A DNA stretch of 64,000 bases. Origin: Aquabacterium sp. GTDB lineage: Bacteria; Pseudomonadota; Gammaproteobacteria; Burkholderiales; Burkholderiaceae_C. The position numbers and the translations under genes were made by a program. Location of the stretch: the NCBI RefSeq assembly GCF_016195855.1, contig NZ_JACPYU010000003.1, positions 682,001 through 746,000 on the forward strand, written 5' to 3'. The notes beneath the pieces were generated by a model. The model searched no databases and was not told where the DNA came from. It saw only the letters and a list, made by a program, of their open reading frames with translations. Each line of letters begins with the position of its first letter. Within the stretch, counting starts at the first letter, position 1. Below are positions 34,620 to 44,197 of the stretch, piece by piece.

Positions 34620-36233
34620 CTACTTGTGAAAGCCGCCACTGTTGTAGCCGCCATATGAACCACCGTGACTGCTGCTGCCGCTGCCCTGGCTGGCCCGGCA
34701 TTGCTGGTACTCGGTGCTGTACTCGCCATAGTTGCTGCGTATATCGCTGCAGTCATCGCTGCACTTTTCGAGCAGGATGACGATGAACAGAAAGAGCAGG
34801 ATCCACATCAGCTGCGTCAGCCACTTCTTGCTCTCGGCCGACATGGGGGTGGCGTCGCGCTTGAAGGCCCCCATGGACTGCTTGGCGATCTGGAAGGCGC
34901 TCATCACGGCCTGGGCCTCGATGGTCTCGCCAGCCGACCAGGTGACCTCGTTGCCCGTTTGCTCGCGGTTGAGCCGCAGTGAGCTGTTGCTGCCCTGGCC
35001 CGCGAAGTCGGTGTTGAGCGTGCGCTGTTCCTTGCGCACAGGCCAGTAGAACTCGCCCAGCACATAGGTGGTCTTGGCCGGGTAGGTATAGCGCTTGCGG
35101 TAGGTCTTGCCCTGGTAGACCAGGGTGTCGCCCTTCATGGCCGGCACGCCGGTAACGGGGCGCACGATGCTCCAGCCATCCTCGGCATCGACCAGGAAGG
35201 CAAAGCCCTGCAGGCGGTTGTACAGGAGGTACTCGCGCCAGAAGGTCTGCTCTTCATGGGCGTCTTCAGGGACGTCGCAGCGCTCCTGGTAGCCCACCAC
35301 CTGCCAGTTTTCGGCTTTGCCACCCACCTTGAGCGTGCCGACCTTGCCCAGCGGGATCAGGGGCTCCAGCGTGTTGTCCTGGCGGTAGTAGGCAAGGTCG
35401 CTGCCCAGCCCCTTGCTGATGTCGATGACGGACTTGCAGCTGGTGCAGACAATGGATTGGGCGCTGTCCAGCGTGGGGGTGAGCGAGGTGCCGCAGTGGG
35501 GGCACTCGATGCCCTTGGCCTGCAGCTTGCCCTCGGCCACCTGCTTGGCATCCGGGATGCCGGACAGGCGCAGATCGGCCAGTTGCACCGAGCGCCCCAC
35601 ATCCAGCTGAACCGGCTGCGCTTCGGGCTCGATGGACAGGACCTCGCCGGCCGTGTTGCGCAGCTCCAGCACCGGGAATTCACGCGTGAAATCGGGCTTG
35701 ACGGCCAGCTCGCCTTCAGCCGCATGGGTGTGCGCTTGCACGCACGAGGACAGCACCCAGGGCCGGCTGTCGATGACCACGCTTTGGCCGATGGCCGCTT
35801 GCATCAACTCGCGCAAGGGCAGCGCTTGTGAGGGCTGCAGCGCGAACGACATGACATAGGCGCCGTTGTCTTCGCTGAGCGCGCCGCTGCGCCCGTTGTC
35901 GAACAGCGCGTGCCACTCGGTCCAGCGGCCTTCTTCGCCCGCATCGTCCTTGTAGGCCCGTTGCAGCCGGCCAATCAGCGTGAAGGCTTCGCCCTGATGC
36001 TGGCCGCGTGCGCCCAGCGCCAGCGGGCTGTGGTCGTCGAACAGGGCGGCACTCTGGCCGATGCGGCGCAGCGATTCGCCGTCACGCACCAGCGTGCTCT
36101 TGCAGAAGCTGCAAACGGCCAGGGGCGAGGCCGCCGATCGGAACTCGACCGGCGCACCACAGAACGTGCATGCCGCGCGCCAGGCGCGTTGCGCACCACC
36201 ACCAGCGCCTGGCCCGGCGCCTTGATCACTCAT
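34620..36233 (-). CDS. Zinc-ribbon DUF4178 membrane protein
   Basis: 537 residues. Two zinc ribbons, C22/C25-C41/C44 and C244/C247-C263/C266, precede two DUF4178-type beta domains (about residues 60-200 and 280-410). A transmembrane helix follows (about 471-489), then a Cys-rich stretch and a Gly/Ser/Tyr-rich tail (GGSYGGYNSGGFHK). The tail and ribbons recall proteins that accompany SPFH/YdjI-like proteins. It starts 16 bases after the SPFH gene and ends 31 bases before the DUF350 gene. No enzymatic role is visible; a scaffold or sensor at the membrane is inferred. Confidence 0.8.
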   Translation of the reverse strand: MSDQGAGPGAGGGAQRAWRAACTFCGAPVEFRSAASPLAVCSFCKSTLVRDGESLRRIGQSAALFDDHSPLALGARGQHQGEAFTLIGRLQRAYKDDAGEEGRWTEWHALFDNGRSGALSEDNGAYVMSFALQPSQALPLRELMQAAIGQSVVIDSRPWVLSSCVQAHTHAAEGELAVKPDFTREFPVLELRNTAGEVLSIEPEAQPVQLDVGRSVQLADLRLSGIPDAKQVAEGKLQAKGIECPHCGTSLTPTLDSAQSIVCTSCKSVIDISKGLGSDLAYYRQDNTLEPLIPLGKVGTLKVGGKAENWQVVGYQERCDVPEDAHEEQTFWREYLLYNRLQGFAFLVDAEDGWSIVRPVTGVPAMKGDTLVYQGKTYRKRYTYPAKTTYVLGEFYWPVRKEQRTLNTDFAGQGSNSSLRLNREQTGNEVTWSAGETIEAQAVMSAFQIAKQSMGAFKRDATPMSAESKKWLTQLMWILLFLFIVILLEKCSDDCSDIRSNYGEYSTEYQQCRASQGSGSSSHGGSYGGYNSGGFHK

Positions 36234-36249
36234 GACAACAACCCGCCGT

Positions 36250-37284
36250 TCAGACGAGTTTCTTGAGCAGCTCGGCCTTCTTGGCGCTGAACTCGTCTTC
36301 GGTCAGGATGCCCTTGGCCTTCAGGTCCGCCAGCTTCTCGATGGTGGCCATGATCTCGTCAGGCTTGATGCCGGCGGGTGCCGCGCCCGTGGCAGCCGTT
36401 GCGCTCTGCATGCCTTGCTGGATGGATTGCGCCATGACCTGGCCCAAGGCCAGCCCTGCGCCCAAGCCGGCGGCATCACCGGCCACGCCCCCCCCACCCT
36501 GCCCCGATGCAGCCGCAATCACGGGCAGGGCCTGCGCCGCTTGGTACTGCACGAACTGGCCCATGTTCTGGCCGACCATGCCCATGCCGATCTTCTGGTC
36601 GAGGATCTTTTGCAGCTCTTCGGGCAGCGACACGTTTTGCACGGTCAAGCCTTCGATCTTCAGCCCCAGCGCTTCAAACGAAGGGGCCACGGCCTCGGTC
36701 AGTGCCTTGGCGAACTCGATCTGGTTGGCCGCCAGGTCCAGGAAGGGGATGCCGCTTTGCGCCACGGCATCGCTCAGGTGCTGCAGCAAGAGGCCGCGCA
36801 GTTGCCCGTCCAGATCGGCCACGGTGTAGGCCTCGCGCGTGCCCGACACCTCGGTGTGGAACTTGCGCGGGTCGGCCATGCGCACGGCGTAGTTGCCAAA
36901 GGCGCGCACGCGCACGGCGCCGAAATCCTTGTCGCGCAGGGTGATGGGCTGGCTGGTGCCCCAGCGCAGGTCCAGTTGCTGGCGCGTGCTGAAAAAGTAC
37001 ACATCGCTCTTGAAGGGCGAGGCAAACAGCTTGTCCCAGTTCTTGAGGTTGGTCAGCAGGGGCAGGGTTTGCGTCGTCAGCTTGTGCGTGCCGGGCCCGA
37101 ACAGGTCGGCCACCTTGCCCTCGTTGACGAACAGGGCCATCTGCGACTCACGCACCACCAGCATCGCGCCGTTCTGGATTTCGCGGTCCTCGAAGGGGTA
37201 GCGCCAGGCCAGCACGCCGTCGGTGGACTCTGTCCACTCGATGACGTCGATGAACTGTTTCTTGATGAAATCGACCAAACCCAT
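36250..37284 (-). CDS. SPFH/Band-7 (YdjI-like, virion-core type) protein with SHOCT domain
   Basis: 344 residues. The SPFH core (about 45-260) contains GAMLVVRESQMALFVNEG, LFGPGTHKL and VRVRAFGNYAVRM. An Ala/Gly-rich linker follows, then a SHOCT motif (about 316-343, IEKLADLKAKGILTEDEF then SAKKAELL). B. subtilis YdjI is of this type and helps place PspA at the membrane. There is no signal peptide, so a membrane-associated cytoplasmic scaffold is expected. ATG 37284 has GGGAG. It is the first gene of the operon; a TAATAT -10-like box lies about 50 bases upstream without a good -35. Confidence 0.85.
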   Translation of the reverse strand: MGLVDFIKKQFIDVIEWTESTDGVLAWRYPFEDREIQNGAMLVVRESQMALFVNEGKVADLFGPGTHKLTTQTLPLLTNLKNWDKLFASPFKSDVYFFSTRQQLDLRWGTSQPITLRDKDFGAVRVRAFGNYAVRMADPRKFHTEVSGTREAYTVADLDGQLRGLLLQHLSDAVAQSGIPFLDLAANQIEFAKALTEAVAPSFEALGLKIEGLTVQNVSLPEELQKILDQKIGMGMVGQNMGQFVQYQAAQALPVIAAASGQGGGGVAGDAAGLGAGLALGQVMAQSIQQGMQSATAATGAAPAGIKPDEIMATIEKLADLKAKGILTEDEFSAKKAELLKKLV

Positions 37285-37403
37285 GTGTTTCTCCCGGATC
37301 GGGGTACCTCCTTCGGGCACCCGGCAGCCCGCATATTACCCACAACGGCGGACACCCTTGCCGTAGAATCCCCACTCCGATCAACAGCCCCTGGATCTAC
37401 ACC

Positions 37404-37916
37404 ATGCCCCGCTGTCTCAAGTCGGTCACGGCCGCTCTGGCCCTGGCTGCGCCTGCGCTGGTTTTTGCTCAAAGCGCTGCCGTTGTCGGTGCCGTGGTTG
37501 GCACCGTTCTGGGTGCCGCTAGCAGCGCCTCCCAAAGCACGTCCGGCACGACCACGGCCACGTCCAGCACCCCGCTGTCCAACCCGGACACGCCCATTGG
37601 CCGCGCCACCCCCATCCTCAAGCAGTCGTTGCGTGGCGAGATCCTGTTCGGCCAGCCACCCGAGGTCACGCTCAATGGCAACGCGGCCCGCCTGGCACCT
37701 GGCGCCCGCATCCGTGACCTGGACAACCGCCTGGTGCTGTCGGGCAACCTGGTCGGGCAGAAGTACAAGGTCAACTACACGGTTGACACCCTGGGCCTGT
37801 TGATGAACGTGTGGATCCTCAAGGCCGACGAGGCCGCCAAGCTGTGGCCCACCACGCCCACCGAAGCCGCCACCTGGATCTGGGACCCCGTCAGCCAGAC
37901 CTGGTCCAAGCCCTGA
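37404..37916 (+). CDS. Secreted hypothetical protein
   Basis: 170 residues. A signal peptide (MPRCLKSVTAALALAAPALVFAQ) is followed by a small hydrophobic Gly/Ala stretch (AVVGAVVGTVLGAASSA), a Ser/Thr-rich linker, and a compact domain with NAARLAPGARIRDLDNRLVLSGN in part and VWILKADEAAKLWP. No known family is recalled. It is transcribed divergently from the SPFH operon and lies 30 bases before miaB on the same strand, so it could be cotranscribed with miaB. A TAGAAT box (37364-37369) precedes it. Confidence 0.7.
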   Translation: MPRCLKSVTAALALAAPALVFAQSAAVVGAVVGTVLGAASSASQSTSGTTTATSSTPLSNPDTPIGRATPILKQSLRGEILFGQPPEVTLNGNAARLAPGARIRDLDNRLVLSGNLVGQKYKVNYTVDTLGLLMNVWILKADEAAKLWPTTPTEAATWIWDPVSQTWSKP

Positions 37917-37946
37917 TCCACGCCCCGATCCCGAGAAGTTCCCGCC

Positions 37947-39350
37947 ATGAGCACCGCACCGCAAGCCCCCGTTACCGAAGCCACCGCTGAGGCCCCCACA
38001 ACCAAGAAGGTCTACATCAAGACCTATGGCTGCCAGATGAACGAATACGACTCGGACAAGATGTCCGACGTCATGAACGCCGCCAAGGGCTACACGCCCA
38101 CGGACGACCCCGAGCAGGCCGACCTGATCCTGTTCAACACCTGCTCGATCCGCGAGAAGGCGCAAGAGAAGGTCTTCAGCGATCTGGGCCGCGTCAAGCA
38201 CCTCAAGGCCAAGGGCGTGATGATCGGTGTAGGCGGCTGCTTGGCCAGCCAGGAAGGTGCCTCCATCATCGAGCGCGCGCCTTATGTGGACGTGGTGTTT
38301 GGCCCGCAAACCCTGCACCGCCTGCCGGCCATGCTGGAAAAGCGCCAGCGCACCAGGCGCCCGCAGGTGGACATCAGCTTCCCCGAGATCGAGAAGTTCG
38401 ACCACCTGCCCCCGCCGCGCAAGGAAGGCGCCTCGGCCTTCGTGTCCATCATGGAAGGTTGCTCGAAGTACTGCAGCTACTGCGTGGTGCCCTACACCCG
38501 TGGCGAAGAGGTCTCGCGCCCCTTTGACGACGTGCTGACCGAAGTGGCCGACCTGGTCGACCAGGGCGTCAAGGAAATCACCTTGCTGGGCCAGAACGTG
38601 AACGGCTACCGCGGCAAGATGGGTGACACGGCTGAGATCGCCGACTTCGCCACCCTGGTCGAGTACATCGCCGAGATGCCCGGCCTGGAGCGCATCCGCT
38701 TCACCACCAGCCACCCCAACGAGTTCGGCCAGCGCCTGATCGATGTCTACGGCAAGACCGACAAGCTGGTCAACCACGTGCACCTGCCCGTGCAGCACGG
38801 CTCGGACCGCATCCTCATGGCCATGAAGCGCGGCTACACGGTACTTGAATACAAGAGCACCATCCGCAAGCTGCGCGCCGTGCGCCCTGACATCCGCCTG
38901 TCGACCGACTTCATCGTCGGCTTCCCCGGCGAGACGGATGAAGACTTCGACAAGCTCATGAAGCTGGCCACGGACCTTGAGTTCGACGCCTCCTACAGCT
39001 TCATCTTCAGCGCGCGCCCTGGCACCCCCGCTGCCGCGCTGGAAGACACGACGCCGCACGAGGTCAAGCTCCAGCGCCTGCAAACCCTGCAGGCCTATCT
39101 GGAAACCAATGTGCTGCGCTACAGCGAAGCGCTGGTCGGCAAGACACAGAAGATCCTGGTCGAAGGCCCCAGCCGCAAGGACCCGTCCGAGCTGATGGGC
39201 CGCACCGAGTGCAACCGCATCGTGAACTTTGCGGCCGGCCCGAGCCAGCAGATCCGTGAGCGCCTGATCGGCCAGTTGATCGACGTGAACATCACCAAGG
39301 CTTTTGCCCACTCCTTGCGAGCTGAAGTGATCCTGAAAGACCAAATCTGA
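37947..39350 (+). CDS. miaB: tRNA-2-methylthio-N6-dimethylallyladenosine synthase MiaB
   Basis: 467 residues. A radical-SAM methylthiotransferase modifying A37 of tRNAs. The N-terminal UPF0004 domain has [23 protein letters not shown] and GVGGCLAS, three cysteines binding the auxiliary cluster. The radical SAM cysteines are in [17 protein letters not shown], and the C-terminal TRAM domain covers about residues 390-465. A 20-residue Ala/Pro/Thr-rich extension precedes the usual start. Housekeeping gene, plus strand. Confidence 0.97.
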   Translation: MSTAPQAPVTEATAEAPTTKKVYIKTYGCQMNEYDSDKMSDVMNAAKGYTPTDDPEQADLILFNTCSIREKAQEKVFSDLGRVKHLKAKGVMIGVGGCLASQEGASIIERAPYVDVVFGPQTLHRLPAMLEKRQRTRRPQVDISFPEIEKFDHLPPPRKEGASAFVSIMEGCSKYCSYCVVPYTRGEEVSRPFDDVLTEVADLVDQGVKEITLLGQNVNGYRGKMGDTAEIADFATLVEYIAEMPGLERIRFTTSHPNEFGQRLIDVYGKTDKLVNHVHLPVQHGSDRILMAMKRGYTVLEYKSTIRKLRAVRPDIRLSTDFIVGFPGETDEDFDKLMKLATDLEFDASYSFIFSARPGTPAAALEDTTPHEVKLQRLQTLQAYLETNVLRYSEALVGKTQKILVEGPSRKDPSELMGRTECNRIVNFAAGPSQQIRERLIGQLIDVNITKAFAHSLRAEVILKDQI

Positions 39351-39476
39351 AGGGACACTTCAAGACAAACCGTGACAGGTTTGGCGCAAGGGCCCGAAAT
39401 CTGCGCTTCAAGTTCTTTCACTTTTTGACTTTGTGGTCGAAATGAAAGCCATGTAGTCAGCAGTCATCGGACCAAC

Positions 39477-40595
39477 ATGAAGCTCTTGCGTTTGTGTCTC
39501 CATCAGATCAAGCTCAATGAGCCCTTGCCCTGGAACGTGCGCAACGAGCCAGGGCATTTGCTTTTGGGCAAAGGCTTCATGCTGACTGAACAGGCCCAGA
39601 TCGACACGCTGATCGAGCGCGGCGTGTACGTGGACCAGGAAGAGTACGAACGGCATCAGCGCGAGGTGCAGTCCACCCGCACGCGCCGGGACCCTTTTGC
39701 CATGTGGTCCGTCATCCTCAAGCGCACGGGGCACCTGCTGCGCACCCACAAAGAGAACCCTCAGTTCGCGCAGGAAGTCGGCACCTTGTCTGGCCACATC
39801 CAGATGGCCATGAAAGAAGATGTCGAGGCCGGCACCTTCGAGATGGTCCACGGTGACCCCACCGGCTACGCCGTGTCGCACTCGCTGCAAACGGCCTTCG
39901 TGGCCTGCCTGGCCGCCGATCGCTTCGGCTGGACCGACAACGACCGCACCACCCTGATCCGCGCCGCGCTGACCATGAACATCGGCATGCTGGATCTGCA
40001 AAATACGCTGACGCACCAGTCCACGCCGCCCACGCCTCAACAGAAGGCCGACATCGCGGCACATCCTGAAAGAAGCCGGGCCATCCTGGAGGCAGCGGGC
40101 GTCACGGATCAGGACTGGCTCAAGACGGTCGAACAACACCACGTCACGCCCGATGGGGGCGCGCTGCCTGAAGGCCACGGCAGCTTCAGCCCGCTGGCCT
40201 GCCTGATCCACTACGCCGACGTGTACCTGGCCCGCCTCGCACCGCGTGCCAACCGCCCGGCCATGGCCGTGAACATCGCCGCGCGCGAACTGTTCCTCAA
40301 GGCCGCAGGCGCCAACAACCCTTATGCCGCGGCCATCATCAAGGAGATGGGCATGTTCCCGCCCGGCTCTTTCGTGAAGCTGGCCAATGGCGACACCGCG
40401 GTGGTGGTCAGGCGCGGCGAGAACGCGGGTGCCCCGCTGGTGCACAGCCTGATCAGCTCGGATGGCTGGGTCTTCCCCGACTCACGGCCACGCGATACCG
40501 GCAAGCCGGAGTTCAAGGTCGTGGCCGCCGTGCCCCGTGGCAATGTGCTGATGCAACTCAACCGCCAGAAGCTCTACGGTTACGCCACGGCCTGA
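39477..40595 (+). CDS. HD-GYP-like protein with degenerate catalytic residues
   Basis: 372 residues. An N-terminal DUF3391-like segment (about 1-70) and an HD-GYP fold (about 130-280) are visible. The layout keeps [13 protein letters not shown] and EQHH, but the usual AAxLHDIGK metal motif reads [10 protein letters not shown], losing both His and Asp, and the HHExxDGxGYP signature reads [13 protein letters not shown]. Such changes predict no c-di-GMP phosphodiesterase activity and perhaps a binding or effector role. The ATG lacks a clear ribosome site. The 3' end overlaps bioF by 16 bases on the opposite strand. Confidence 0.8.
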   Translation: MKLLRLCLHQIKLNEPLPWNVRNEPGHLLLGKGFMLTEQAQIDTLIERGVYVDQEEYERHQREVQSTRTRRDPFAMWSVILKRTGHLLRTHKENPQFAQEVGTLSGHIQMAMKEDVEAGTFEMVHGDPTGYAVSHSLQTAFVACLAADRFGWTDNDRTTLIRAALTMNIGMLDLQNTLTHQSTPPTPQQKADIAAHPERSRAILEAAGVTDQDWLKTVEQHHVTPDGGALPEGHGSFSPLACLIHYADVYLARLAPRANRPAMAVNIAARELFLKAAGANNPYAAAIIKEMGMFPPGSFVKLANGDTAVVVRRGENAGAPLVHSLISSDGWVFPDSRPRDTGKPEFKVVAAVPRGNVLMQLNRQKLYGYATA

Positions 40596-41812
40596 GCCAG
40601 GGCTTTGCACAGCTGATCGACGTGCTCGATCGTGTGCGCGGCTGACAAGGAAATGCGCAGGCGCGCTGTGCCTTCTGGCACGGTTGGAGGCCGGATCGCG
40701 GGCACCCACACTCCACGCTCATCCAGGCGAGCCATCACGGCCAGCGCGTCTTCATTGCTGCCGATGATCAAGGGCTGAATGGCCGTATCAGAGGGCAGCA
40801 GCGTCCAGGGCAAGTTCGCCGCGCTCACGCCGGCCTGCAAACGCGCTTGAAGCGCACGCAGGTGCTGGCGCCGCTGGGGCTCGTCATGCATGACCTGCAA
40901 GGCCGCACGCAATGACTCGGCCACGATGGCCGGCGCCGCCGTGGCGAACATGTAGGTGCGGGCCTTTTGCATGACCCACTCGACCATGCTGGGCTCACCC
41001 GCGATGAAGGCACCAGCCACGCCTGCAGCCTTGCCCAAGGTGGCCATGTAGATGAGCCGGTCCAGGCGCCCTTGCCAGGCTGGCGCCACGCCCTGCACGC
41101 CCGCGATGCCGTGGTAGGACAAGGTGCCCTCGCCCCGCTCGCCCAACACACCAAAACCATGGGCGTCGTCGATCATCAACCAGGCGTCGTAGCGCTCGCA
41201 CAGCGCCAGCAGCGCAGGCACATCGGCCACATTGCCGTCCATGCTGAACACGGCGTCGGTCACCACCAGCTTGCGGCGTGCCGTGCTGGCTTGCAAGGCC
41301 GCTTCCAGCGCGGCCAGATCAGCATGCGGCAACACATGCGACTCAGCACGCGACAAACGGATGCCATCAATCAGGCAGGCGTGGTTGAGCGCATCGGAAA
41401 ACACCGCGTCACCCTTGCCGACCAGTGCGGGAATGGCGCCTACATTGGCCGCATAACCCGCGTAGAAATACAGCGCACGCGGCAAGCCAACCATGGTGGC
41501 CAGTTCCTGCTCCAGCGCCTCGTGCGCGGGGCTGTGGCCACACACCAGTGGCGACGCCGTGGCGCCCACGCCGTAACGTGCTGCCGCCTGTTGGGCCGCG
41601 GCGATCAAGGCTGGGTGTTGCGACAGGCCCAGGTAGTCATTGCTGCCAAATGAGAGGCGGGGCTGGCCATCGATCAGGTAGGTGGTGCCGCGCAGGGCCT
41701 CGTCGGTCAAGGCGAGTTCTGCGGGCGCGATCAAGGGCGCCACTTGACGCCGCTTGCGCGCCAGGTGAGCCGCACGCAAGCGCGCCAGCTCTTGTTCAAA
41801 CAGTGCAGTCAT
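40580..41812 (-). CDS. bioF: 8-amino-7-oxononanoate synthase BioF
   Basis: 410 residues. A PLP enzyme condensing pimeloyl-ACP/CoA with alanine in biotin synthesis. Family blocks are [80 protein letters not shown] and the PLP lysine in [12 protein letters not shown]. It is remote from bioD-bioA (58.9-61.1 kb), so biotin genes are split here. Convergent overlap with the HD-GYP-like gene. Confidence 0.93.
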   Translation of the reverse strand: MTALFEQELARLRAAHLARKRRQVAPLIAPAELALTDEALRGTTYLIDGQPRLSFGSNDYLGLSQHPALIAAAQQAAARYGVGATASPLVCGHSPAHEALEQELATMVGLPRALYFYAGYAANVGAIPALVGKGDAVFSDALNHACLIDGIRLSRAESHVLPHADLAALEAALQASTARRKLVVTDAVFSMDGNVADVPALLALCERYDAWLMIDDAHGFGVLGERGEGTLSYHGIAGVQGVAPAWQGRLDRLIYMATLGKAAGVAGAFIAGEPSMVEWVMQKARTYMFATAAPAIVAESLRAALQVMHDEPQRRQHLRALQARLQAGVSAANLPWTLLPSDTAIQPLIIGSNEDALAVMARLDERGVWVPAIRPPTVPEGTARLRISLSAAHTIEHVDQLCKALAQAVA

Positions 41813-41847
41813 CCCGCAAGGTTAACAGGCCCGCTTAACAGGCCCAT

Positions 41848-43074
41848 TCAAGAGGCCTGTACCAGCGCCACCTTCATGTGCGCCGCCAGCCTGCTCACCG
41901 CCTCTTCAAGCTGATCGGGCGACAAGGTCACGAAGGACAAGCGCATCTGCCGCCCCTTGCTGGCATGGCCCTCTGTATAAAAGGCCGCGCCCGGCACATA
42001 GGCCACACCGCTTTCCACCGCAGCCGGCAAGGTGGCTGCCGCATCAAAGCCTTCAGGGCCTTGCACCCAGAAGAACATGCCGCCTTGCGGCACCTGCCAC
42101 ACACAGCCCTCGGGCAAATGCCGCTGCAAGGCCGCCGCCATGGCATCGCGCTGGGCCTTGTACGCCTGGCGCACCTTGCTCACATGCGCATCCAGATCAA
42201 AACCATCTTGCAGCAACTGCAGCACCAGGCGCTGGTTGAAGCCCGGTGTGTGCAAGTCCGTGGCCTGCTTGGCCTGCAGCAAGCGGGTGCGCAAGGCCTG
42301 GGCGCCAGGCGCCTCATCGGGCGGCGTGACCACAAAGCCCAAACGCAAGCCCGGCGCCAGCACCTTCGACAAAGAGCCCAGGTAGACCGTGTGATGCGGT
42401 GCGTGCACGGCGATTGGGTCTGGCGGTGGCGCGTCGTACCAGAGCTCGCCATAAGGGTTGTCTTCGATCAGGGTGGTGTGCCCTGCCTTGAGCGCGTGTG
42501 CCAGCGCCCGCCGCCGCGCCTCGCTCAGGCACGCACCCGTCGGGTTCTGATAGCTGGGCACCAGGTAGGCCGCCTGCGGCATGGGCTGCGCCGCGTCCAG
42601 CAGGGCTTGGGGATCAGGCCCCTGTTCAAGTCCTTGTTCATCGCCGGGCCACGGCGTCAACACCGGCCCGTACACCGAGAAAGCCTGCAAGGCGCCAAGG
42701 TAAGTGGGCTGCTCGACCAGCAAGCGGCTGCCTGGGTCCAACAGCACCTTGCCCAGCAGGTCCAGCCCCTGTTGCGAGCCCGTGGTCACCAGCACCTGCT
42801 CGGCGCTCACGGCCCAGCCTGGCCGGCTGATGCGACGCGCCATCCACTCGCGCAGCGGCATCAGGCCTTCGCTGTTGGCGTACTGCATCGCTTGCGCGCC
42901 TTGCGTCTGCCACACACGCTCGCTGGCCTGGCGCAAGGCTGCGAGGGGGAAGCCTTCGGGTGAGGGCAAGCCACCCGCCAGCGACAGGACGCCGGGCCGT
43001 TCGGTGAGCTTGAGGATGTCGCGGATGGCCGATGAGGTCATGTGCCGCGTGCGGTCAGCCAGCTGGATGCTCAT
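41848..43074 (-). CDS. PLP-dependent class I/II aminotransferase (2-aminoadipate transaminase/LysN-like)
   Basis: 408 residues. The fold is that of MocR-type C-terminal domains but without the GntR part. Blocks: LSLAGGLPSPEGFPLAALR, TTGSQQGLDLLGKVLLDPG, VPSYQNPTG, IEDNPYGELWY, and the PLP lysine in LGSLSKVLAPGLRLGFV. The substrate could be aromatic, branched or aminoadipate. Its ATG overlaps the EamA stop (ATGA), so it is translationally coupled to that transporter. The divergent mocR gene is the likely regulator of this two-gene unit. Confidence 0.88.
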   Translation of the reverse strand: MSIQLADRTRHMTSSAIRDILKLTERPGVLSLAGGLPSPEGFPLAALRQASERVWQTQGAQAMQYANSEGLMPLREWMARRISRPGWAVSAEQVLVTTGSQQGLDLLGKVLLDPGSRLLVEQPTYLGALQAFSVYGPVLTPWPGDEQGLEQGPDPQALLDAAQPMPQAAYLVPSYQNPTGACLSEARRRALAHALKAGHTTLIEDNPYGELWYDAPPPDPIAVHAPHHTVYLGSLSKVLAPGLRLGFVVTPPDEAPGAQALRTRLLQAKQATDLHTPGFNQRLVLQLLQDGFDLDAHVSKVRQAYKAQRDAMAAALQRHLPEGCVWQVPQGGMFFWVQGPEGFDAAATLPAAVESGVAYVPGAAFYTEGHASKGRQMRLSFVTLSPDQLEEAVSRLAAHMKVALVQAS

Positions 43075-44090
43075 GTGGGACTCGTTTCAAGGTGCCGCAC
43101 GGGCGGCAGGGCAGGAGAATGGGATGCGGCAGGCACTGGAGAGGCCCGCGCCAAGCGCTGCCCCAACACCACCACCGCCAGGACGGCCAGCGCAAACACC
43201 CAGGCTTTCACGGGCACGGCCTCGCCGAGCAAGGCCGCCGAGATCAGCATGGCCAGCAGCGGTTGCAACAGTTGCAGCTGGCTCACCCGCATGGCATCGC
43301 GGGCCAAGGCGGCGTACCAGAGGAAGAAGCCCAGCCAGGTCGAGCACACGGCCACATAGGCCAGGCCCCACCAGGCTGCAGGCTGGATCTGAGCGCGCGC
43401 CTGCGCCAGGCTGTGGATGCCTTGCGGCCACCAGTACACCGACAAGGCCACGGTCACGGGCCAGGCCAGCACCAGCGACCAGGACATGACCTGCGAGGAT
43501 GGCATCTCACGGCTCAAACGGGCCCCGGCCACATAGGCCACCGATGCGCCGACCATGCCCAGCAACATGGTGCCATCCGCCGCCAGCGACAGGCCGGCAC
43601 CGGCCACGTGATGCGCCGACGAAGACCAGGCGAACACCGCCATCAAACCCGCGCCCGCCGCGCTGGCCAGCCAGAAACCCAGGCGCGGCCGATGCCCCAG
43701 CCACCAGGCCGACAAAGCTGCCGTGCACAAGGGCAGCAACCCCGTGATCACGGCCGCATGCGAAGCCGGCACGATGCGCACGGCCCAGCCCATGCCCAGC
43801 GGAAAACCCATCACCCCGCCCAGCACGATGGCCAGCAACCAGCGGCGATGGGCCGCAGCGGGCCACGCGGCACGCACCCACAGCAGATGCAGCACGGCCA
43901 GCACACCCGCCAGGGCCGCACGCGCGCTGGCCACGAACAGCGGCGGCCACTGCGGCTCGGTCAAAGACCCATTGGCCAGGCGGGTCATGGGGATCGTCAT
44001 CGCGAACACCAGCACGGCCATCAGGCCAATGGCGCGGGGCCACCAGGGGTGCTGGCTGAGCGATGGGGGTGCTTGCAAAGAGGTGTCCAT
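43071..44090 (-). CDS. EamA/DMT-family transporter
   Basis: 339 residues with ten predicted transmembrane helices in two five-helix repeats. EamA marks are the first repeat near LMAVLVFAMTIPMTRLANG, the FVASARAALAG helix and LQLLQPLLAMLISAALLGEAV in the second repeat. Members export amino acids and metabolites or take up unknown compounds. It is the first gene of the minus unit, followed by the coupled aminotransferase. Four operator-like repeats separate it from the divergent MocR regulator. Confidence 0.88.
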   Translation of the reverse strand: MDTSLQAPPSLSQHPWWPRAIGLMAVLVFAMTIPMTRLANGSLTEPQWPPLFVASARAALAGVLAVLHLLWVRAAWPAAAHRRWLLAIVLGGVMGFPLGMGWAVRIVPASHAAVITGLLPLCTAALSAWWLGHRPRLGFWLASAAGAGLMAVFAWSSSAHHVAGAGLSLAADGTMLLGMVGASVAYVAGARLSREMPSSQVMSWSLVLAWPVTVALSVYWWPQGIHSLAQARAQIQPAAWWGLAYVAVCSTWLGFFLWYAALARDAMRVSQLQLLQPLLAMLISAALLGEAVPVKAWVFALAVLAVVVLGQRLARASPVPAASHSPALPPVRHLETSPT

Positions 44091-44112
44091 GTATGGCAAT
44101 GTAGAGACCAAC

Positions 44113-44180
44113 ACCAATACAGCACCAACACAGTTCAGCACATCAGCCAACACACTGTATTGGCCATCTGACCAGTACAG
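44113..44180. promoter_or_regulatory. Operator repeats between eamA-like and mocR-like genes
   Basis: ACCAATACAG (44113-44122), ACCAACACAG (44124-44133) and ACCAGTACAG (44171-44180) repeat the pattern ACCArYACAG. CTGTATTGG (44155-44163) is the inverse of the first. The first two are 11 bases apart, one helical turn. Direct repeats of this sort are typical binding sites of MocR regulators. Confidence 0.6.
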
Positions 44181-44197
44181 CGCCACCAGACCTCACG

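Noticed and set aside
36232-37803. 523-codon plus-strand frame over the SPFH gene
   Set aside because: Antisense to the SPFH gene and overlapping the start of the secreted protein gene; no recognisable domain.
37077-39344. 755-codon minus-strand frame over miaB
   Set aside because: Shadow of miaB, which is certain from its radical SAM motifs; the antisense product is His/Val/Gly-rich without domains.
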